DNA from: Microbacterium sp. LWO12-1.2 | GTDB taxonomy: Bacteria; Actinomycetota; Actinomycetes; Actinomycetales; Microbacteriaceae | NCBI RefSeq assembly: GCF_040675875.1 | Contig: NZ_JBEGII010000001.1 | Span: 2,108,001 to 2,172,000 of the forward strand | Length of the DNA: 64,000 nt | Direction: 5' to 3' | Part shown: positions 59,367 to 64,000 of the stretch, one piece after another | How the letters are laid out: the number at the start of each line of letters is the position of its first letter | How positions within the stretch are numbered: position 1 is the first letter of the stretch | Program-made: the position numbers and the translations under genes | The notes under the pieces: generated by a model | Seen by the model: the letters and a program-made list of their open reading frames with translations, nothing else | Told to the model about the DNA's origin: nothing | Database searches by the model: none

Positions 59367-60029
59367 TCAGCACCCGTGGGAAAGCCCGTCGACCACGGCA
59401 GTGGCATCCGCCTCGTAGCGGGAGTAGTAGTCGCGGTCGGTGTTGATCTGCACCCGGTGGATCGCGTGCGACGGCTCCATCTGCTGCCAGTCGGGCAGCC
59501 GGACCAGTCGGGTGAAGAACAGGGTGGCCGAGGTCGCCGGGTCCATCCGCTGCTCCACGCTCCCCCACCAGTCCTGCTGTTGGAAGAGCCCGATGCTGCT
59601 GGTGCGCGTGCCGTCGGGGTTGGTGAATCCGCTGGTCTCCCAGTCGCCGTAGTCGATGTTGCGCAGGCTGCTCTCGCCCATCGCGGTCATGACGCCCAGG
59701 ATCTGTCCGTCGCGCCCGAGCCCCAGCGCAGACGCCGTGGTCATGATCGTCGCGGCGTTCTGGAGTTGCTCGCCCTGCCATCCCTCGATCCCCGCTTCGG
59801 GGAAGGTGCCGGGGTCGTCGGCGCACACCACGACGGGATCGTGCGCGATGCTCAACGGGACCAGCACCGCGACCCCCACGACCACAGCGACCACGGCGGT
59901 CGAGATGAGGATGCGGCGCAGCATCCGCCGCCGACGCAGCCGGATCGCGGCGCGAGCGCGCGCCCCCGGCTTGCGCTTCTTCGCGCGCTTCCGCGGCCGC
60001 GCGCGGCTCTTCGCGCGCGGGGCGCTCAT
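59367..60029 (-). CDS. Membrane-anchored lysozyme-like protein
   Basis: 220 residues. A very basic N-terminus (about 1-38) precedes one membrane segment (about 38-60). The outer domain reads GVMTAMGESSLRN, with a likely catalytic glutamate, then SIGLFQQQDWWGSVEQ and SATLFFTRL. These motifs match actinobacterial transglycosylase or lysozyme-like proteins that act on peptidoglycan. ATG overlaps the rhomboid stop (ATGA), so the two are made together. Confidence 0.72.
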   Translation of the reverse strand: MSAPRAKSRARPRKRAKKRKPGARARAAIRLRRRRMLRRILISTAVVAVVVGVAVLVPLSIAHDPVVVCADDPGTFPEAGIEGWQGEQLQNAATIMTTASALGLGRDGQILGVMTAMGESSLRNIDYGDWETSGFTNPDGTRTSSIGLFQQQDWWGSVEQRMDPATSATLFFTRLVRLPDWQQMEPSHAIHRVQINTDRDYYSRYEADATAVVDGLSHGC

Positions 60030-60640
60030 CCCGCGCGGTCCCGGAGCGCCGCCTGGCCGGTGCGACGGCCGGTCAGTGCGGCAACGCCTCCGCCGACCGC
60101 GCCGAATAGGTGCGCCTGCCACGAGATGCCCTCGCTGACACCGACGACGCCGGCGAGCATGGTTCCGCCGTACAGCACGATCACGACCAGCGCGACGACG
60201 GCGTACAGGATGCGGTGCGCGACCTTCGCCGGTGCGAACACCCGCATCACGATGTAGCCGAAGTACCCGAACACGAGACCGGAAGCACCGACCGTGAGGG
60301 TACCGGGGGCGTTGAACACCCAGGTGCCGAGACCGCCGATGACGGCGATGACCGCGGTGACCGTCCAGAAGCGGCGAGCGCCTTCCACCGCGACCAGGCA
60401 GCCGAGCACGAGGAACGGGAGGGAGTTGGCCAACAGGTGACCCCAGCTCGCGTGCAGCAGCGGTGCGGCGACGATGCCGCCGAGACCCGCGAGGTCCCAG
60501 GAGCGCAACCCGAAGCCGGAGAACGAACCCGGCAGGATCGCATCGGCCAGTTGGATGATCCACATCAGGGCGAGCAGGACGACCGGCGAGGCGAAACGGC
60601 TCAGCGTGGTCGAGCGCGGGGAATCGGCGGGGCTGGTCAC
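60026..60640 (-). CDS. Rhomboid family intramembrane serine protease
   Basis: 204 residues with about six membrane segments. LHASWGHLLANSLPFLVLG is the loop-1 region, the serine is in VGASGLVFGYFGY, and the catalytic histidine is in WQAHLFGAVGGG. It probably cleaves membrane proteins. The start is GTG at 60640. It is fused by overlap with the lysozyme-like gene and lies just after the SRP RNA gene. Confidence 0.9.
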   Translation of the reverse strand: MTSPADSPRSTTLSRFASPVVLLALMWIIQLADAILPGSFSGFGLRSWDLAGLGGIVAAPLLHASWGHLLANSLPFLVLGCLVAVEGARRFWTVTAVIAVIGGLGTWVFNAPGTLTVGASGLVFGYFGYIVMRVFAPAKVAHRILYAVVALVVIVLYGGTMLAGVVGVSEGISWQAHLFGAVGGGVAALTGRRTGQAALRDRAG

Positions 60641-60687
60641 GTCACGATCCTCGCAGTGCCGCCCCGGAGGACGCTGAAAAAGAAAGT

Positions 60688-60777
60688 GACCCTCCGCGCA
60701 CCCAGCAGAGCCCGGTTACCCTTGCTGCGTTTCCGCCCTGGGGGAATTGGCCTGGATGCCGCCACGCGGAGAGCCGT
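60688..60777 (-). ncRNA. ffs: Signal recognition particle RNA, small type
   Basis: On the minus strand the apical domain is conserved: GGAAAC, GCAGCAAGG and TAACCGGG are present. The basal stem pairs about 60765-60775 with 60688-60698. A T-rich tract follows (about 60672-60686), acting as terminator. TAGGAT (60783-60788) is a -10 box that would start transcription near 60777. It forms the RNA scaffold with Ffh for membrane targeting. Confidence 0.92.
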
Positions 60778-60930
60778 CAACCATCCTAACCCGACGATGC
60801 CCGATGCTCCGACACCCGGCGTCCTCCCCCGCCGACATGCATCCTCAGGGCAACCTGCCAGAGCAGCGCCCTCTTCACCGGGTTACGATCGAGTAACGCG
60901 CACAGAAGCGCCTCACGCGAGAGGGAACGC

Positions 60931-61908
60931 ATGCCCGACAACTCCCCCCTGATCACGGCCGAGCAGTTCGCGGCGCAGACCTCCGCGATCCTCGGCTCCG
61001 TGGGCCAGGTGATCGACGGAAAACCGGATGCCGTTCGCAGCGCACTGGTCTGCCTCCTCGCCGAGGGCCACCTGCTGATCGAAGACGTGCCCGGTGTCGG
61101 GAAGACGATGCTCGCCCGCGCACTCGCCGCCAGCGTCGACGCCACCGTGCGTCGCATCCAGTTCACGCCCGATCTGCTCCCCGGCGATGTCACCGGCGTC
61201 TCGGTGTACAACCCCGTCGACCGGGAGTTCGAGTTCAAGCGCGGCGCCGTGTTCGCGCACATCGTGATCGCCGACGAGATCAACCGCTCCTCACCCAAGA
61301 CCCAGTCCGCACTCCTGGAGGCGATGGAGGAGGGCCAGGTCACGGTCGACGGCTCCACGCATCCGCTCCCCGACCCGTTCCTGGTCGTCGCGACCCAGAA
61401 CCCGCTGGAGATGGAGGGCACGTACGCCCTCCCCGAAGCGCAGCGCGACCGCTTCATGATGCGTATCTCGATGGGATATCCGGATGCCGCCGCCGAGGCC
61501 CTCATGCTGCGGCAGCGCGATGTCGTGAACCCTCTGAGCGCGGTATCCCCCGTCGCCGACGCGACCTCCATCGCGCAGCTCATCGCCTGGGGACGCGCCG
61601 TGCACGTCGCGCCCGCTCTCGAGGAGTACGCGGTCGCTCTCGCCCAGGCCACCCGTTCGGACCCCAACCTCCACCTGGGCGCGAGCCCACGCGCCACCCT
61701 GCAGCTCATCAGGGCCGCCAAGGTGTGGGCGGCTCTCGACGGCCGCGACTATGTGATCCCCGACGATCTGACCGCCCTGCTGATCCCCGTGTTCGCGCAT
61801 CGTCTGCTGCCCGCGCGCGGAGCTCATCGTGCCGGCGCGCAGCCGATCGAGGCAGCGCTGACCCAGATCGTCGAACGCGTGCGGGTTCCCGTCGCCACCC
61901 GTTCCTGA
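60931..61908 (+). CDS. MoxR-family AAA+ ATPase
   Basis: 325 residues. Walker A EDVPGVGKTMLAR, Walker B HIVIADEINRSSPKTQSAL and MEEGQVTVDG are typical of MoxR AAA+ chaperones. It acts with the DUF58 and transglutaminase proteins encoded just downstream. GAGGGAA precedes the ATG. Confidence 0.93.
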   Translation: MPDNSPLITAEQFAAQTSAILGSVGQVIDGKPDAVRSALVCLLAEGHLLIEDVPGVGKTMLARALAASVDATVRRIQFTPDLLPGDVTGVSVYNPVDREFEFKRGAVFAHIVIADEINRSSPKTQSALLEAMEEGQVTVDGSTHPLPDPFLVVATQNPLEMEGTYALPEAQRDRFMMRISMGYPDAAAEALMLRQRDVVNPLSAVSPVADATSIAQLIAWGRAVHVAPALEEYAVALAQATRSDPNLHLGASPRATLQLIRAAKVWAALDGRDYVIPDDLTALLIPVFAHRLLPARGAHRAGAQPIEAALTQIVERVRVPVATRS

Positions 61909-61918
61909 TCGAGCGACC

Positions 61919-63109
61919 ATGGGACGCCGTCGAGCACTGACCATCCGCGGGGCGGGTGCACTGGTGGCTGCACTGGGCTGCATCATCGTCGCGAACCTGG
62001 TGGGCGCGCCCATCCTCATCTACCTCGGCGTGCTCCTGGCCCTGGTGACGGGATTCTCGCTGATCGTGGTGCATGCGCCGCGGCGCACCGGGACGATCTC
62101 GCGACAGGTCTCGACGGACCTGCTGACGGTCTCCGAGACGTCCAGGGTCACTCTGCGCTTCGCCCTCCGCTCCATCCGCGTCCCCCACGGGCTCTGGCAC
62201 GACGTGCTGCCGGATGCGGTGTCCGGCGATTCCAGCGGCGAGTATCCGCCGGAGTCCGGCCAGCTCAGCTATCTGATCACCGGTATCCGGCGCGGCGTCT
62301 GGCCGATCGGACCGCTCCTGCTGCGCACGGTCGACCCCTTCGGCCTTGCCCAGAGGGAGCAGGCGTTCGGCGAGCACCGCACCGTGACGGTCGTGCCGGA
62401 GGTCATCGCCCTCGCGCCGCTCTCCGTGAAGGTCGGCGCCGCGGGCGGAACGGCCCAGACGTCCTCGAGCCGTCTGGGGCAGGGCAGTGACAACCTCTCG
62501 CCCCGGCGCTACATCCCCGGCGACTCGATGCGACGCATCCACTGGCGGGCCACGGCTCACCGCGGGCAGTTGATGGTGCGTCAGGAGGAGGAGGAGTCCA
62601 GTCCGGACGCGCTCGTCGTGCTGGATCGCAGCAGCGCCCGCTGGGGCACCCCCGGCGAGGATGCGGACGCCGCCTTCGAAGCGGCCGTCTCCCTCTGCGC
62701 CTCGTCGGCGATCCACCTGGCCGACGAGGGCTACGGCGTCGACGTGATCGACAGTGCCGGCCTCTCCCTCGGCACGCTGCGCGGACACGAGGACGACCGC
62801 GACGGGCTGCTGGTCGCCTTGGCAATGGTCTCGCCGCGCGGCGAGTCCCGCGATCTGACGACGCTGATCGGTGGCACGCCGCCCGGACCGCTCGTCTACA
62901 TCACCGGCCGCATCGACGGGGAGGATGCCGCTCTGCTCCGCCCATCGGGCGCGGCAGCAGCGCTGCTGTTCAGCACGGACCCGCTCGCGGGCGCGAGTGC
63001 CGCGGCGGCGCAGCACGGCTGGACGGTGACGACTCTCGGCGGCGACGTCGCGGAGGCCTGGGAAGACGCCCTGCCCGCGCGGATCGGAGTCGGCGATGTT
63101 CCGCGCTGA
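61919..63109 (+). CDS. DUF58 membrane protein
   Basis: 396 residues. Two N-terminal membrane segments (about 10-50) precede the DUF58 region with the signature RRYIPGDSMRRIHWRATAHRG and the following VVLDRSS strand of a von Willebrand-like fold. It is the usual partner of MoxR in cell-envelope maintenance. It starts 11 nt after moxR and overlaps the next gene by 14 nt. Confidence 0.9.
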   Translation: MGRRRALTIRGAGALVAALGCIIVANLVGAPILIYLGVLLALVTGFSLIVVHAPRRTGTISRQVSTDLLTVSETSRVTLRFALRSIRVPHGLWHDVLPDAVSGDSSGEYPPESGQLSYLITGIRRGVWPIGPLLLRTVDPFGLAQREQAFGEHRTVTVVPEVIALAPLSVKVGAAGGTAQTSSSRLGQGSDNLSPRRYIPGDSMRRIHWRATAHRGQLMVRQEEEESSPDALVVLDRSSARWGTPGEDADAAFEAAVSLCASSAIHLADEGYGVDVIDSAGLSLGTLRGHEDDRDGLLVALAMVSPRGESRDLTTLIGGTPPGPLVYITGRIDGEDAALLRPSGAAAALLFSTDPLAGASAAAAQHGWTVTTLGGDVAEAWEDALPARIGVGDVPR

Positions 63110-64000
63110 GGACGGCCGGACCGGACGCGCGGCACCGGCACGCCCCGCGCCCACCTGGCATCGCGAGCACGAGGACGAGCACGGGGTGCTGGTACCGGCC
63201 GTCCTCGCCGCGGTGGCCGGGCTCGTCGCGATGTGGCCGTACACGTCGGTCATCGAACCGGGAGCCTGGTCGTTCACCGTCGTGGCCGTGATCATCATGG
63301 TCGGCGTCACCGGGGCGCTCATGCGCACCTGGATGCGTCGGCGCAGCGAGTGGATTCGCGACCTGACGACCTTCGCCGTGCAGATCGCGGTCGCCGTCGC
63401 AGTCCTGATCCGGCTCGTCGCCGGCGACTCCGCCGCGCTCGGGATCATCCCGACCTCCACGACGTTCTCCGTGTTCCGCACCCTCGCCGCGGCGGCCTGG
63501 GAGGAGATCGCCTACGGATCGGCCCCTCTCGCGGCGACCGCTGGACTCGCCGCCGTGCTCGGCGCGGGCTTCGCCCTGGTCGCGATCCTGCTCGACCACC
63601 TCGTCTCCCACCGGTCGGCGATCCTCGCGATCGTGCTCACCGGAGTGCTCGGGGCCGTGCCGATGATCGTGACGCTGGGCGACACGAACGTCGTCTGGTT
63701 CGTCCTCCTCGGCATCTTCGCCCTCGTGCTGCTGCGCTTCACCGCACGCCGCCATCCGCTCGCGCCACGCCGATCCTCGACCTCGCTCGCCGCGGGCGTG
63801 GGGGTCGCCGCGCTGGCGGTGACGATCGTGATCGCCCCCGGACTCCCCGTCGCGGCGAGCCTCGCCGGCACCGGAGCAGGCATCACGGTCGACGCTTCCC
63901 TCCGCCTCGGCGACGACCTGCGTCAGCCCAACCCCGTCGAGGTGCTGACGGTCGCGACGAAGAACGATGTCGCGCCCTACCTGCGTCTGACCACGCTGTC
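63096..64000 (+). CDS. Transglutaminase-like protein, N-terminal fragment
   Basis: About 301 codons are inside the window; the rest continues past the right edge. After a short basic N-terminus there are several membrane segments (about 30-190), typical of the DUF3488/TgpA N-terminal region. The catalytic Cys/His/Asp core lies outside. It forms the third gene of the moxR-DUF58-transglutaminase operon, with its start overlapping the DUF58 gene. Confidence 0.8.
   Translation, partial: MFRAEDGRTGRAAPARPAPTWHREHEDEHGVLVPAVLAAVAGLVAMWPYTSVIEPGAWSFTVVAVIIMVGVTGALMRTWMRRRSEWIRDLTTFAVQIAVAVAVLIRLVAGDSAALGIIPTSTTFSVFRTLAAAAWEEIAYGSAPLAATAGLAAVLGAGFALVAILLDHLVSHRSAILAIVLTGVLGAVPMIVTLGDTNVVWFVLLGIFALVLLRFTARRHPLAPRRSSTSLAAGVGVAALAVTIVIAPGLPVAASLAGTGAGITVDASLRLGDDLRQPNPVEVLTVATKNDVAPYLRLTTL

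Overview
The window is a contiguous piece of chromosome from a high-GC Gram-positive actinobacterium, most likely Microbacteriaceae and plausibly Microbacterium. The evidence is the strong G/C third-position bias, frequent GTG starts, many genes with a TAnnnT box exactly 6 nt before the start codon (leaderless transcription), and actinobacterial gene sets: SenX3/RegX3, GlnR, SigK/RskA, a two-domain Nudix-phosphatase, a lysine-tailed TopA, and a Tad locus lying near topA and acs as in mycobacteria. I see no prophage, insertion sequence, CRISPR array or biosynthetic cluster. The strand is almost fully coding.

Layout. 1-14.4 kb is a phosphate/nitrogen/polyphosphate block: regX3-senX3 (-), phoU (+), gpmA (-), a methyltransferase, a YgfZ/nitrobindin-like/small membrane protein cluster (-), then glnR, ppk, a MutT1-like hydrolase and pstSCAB (+). 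PHO-box-like 11-nt direct repeats lie in the senX3-phoU gap and before pstS. 14.4-23.3 kb is more accessory: an orphan AbiEi/DUF559 protein, a PabC-like lyase, a possible structured small RNA, the sigK-rskA pair with a divergent fasciclin lipoprotein behind a SigK-type promoter, tRNA-Lys, a DJ-1 protein, several small or hypothetical genes, pncA and tRNA-Thr.

23.4-33 kb (-) holds a secreted TAP-type hydrolase, holB, tmk and topA, then a compact Tad/Flp-type locus (TadA ATPase, TadC-like, DUF4244 pilin-like, TadE and TadG-like). A 6C small RNA is predicted just upstream of tadA. 33-43.4 kb holds acs, ridA, DUF4177, a PASTA-containing class A penicillin-binding protein, a metallophosphoesterase, tRNA-Pro, a HAD phosphatase, a DUF1295 protein, and a lactate dehydrogenase gene behind its GntR regulator with two palindromic operators.

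43.6-60.8 kb (-) holds tdk, mqo, asd, lysC, an EamA transporter, recR, dnaX, a GH65 phosphorylase with beta-phosphoglucomutase, ackA, pta, a membrane lysozyme-like protein, a rhomboid protease and the SRP RNA. 60.9-64 kb begins a moxR-DUF58-transglutaminase operon (+) that runs off the window.

How the parts fit: RegX3/SenX3/PhoU/Pst sense and import phosphate, and Ppk stores it as polyphosphate. GlnR governs nitrogen. Acs and AckA-Pta handle acetate in opposite directions. LldD and Mqo feed electrons to the quinone pool. LysC-Asd start the aspartate family. HolB, DnaX, RecR, Tmk, Tdk and TopA serve replication and nucleotide supply.
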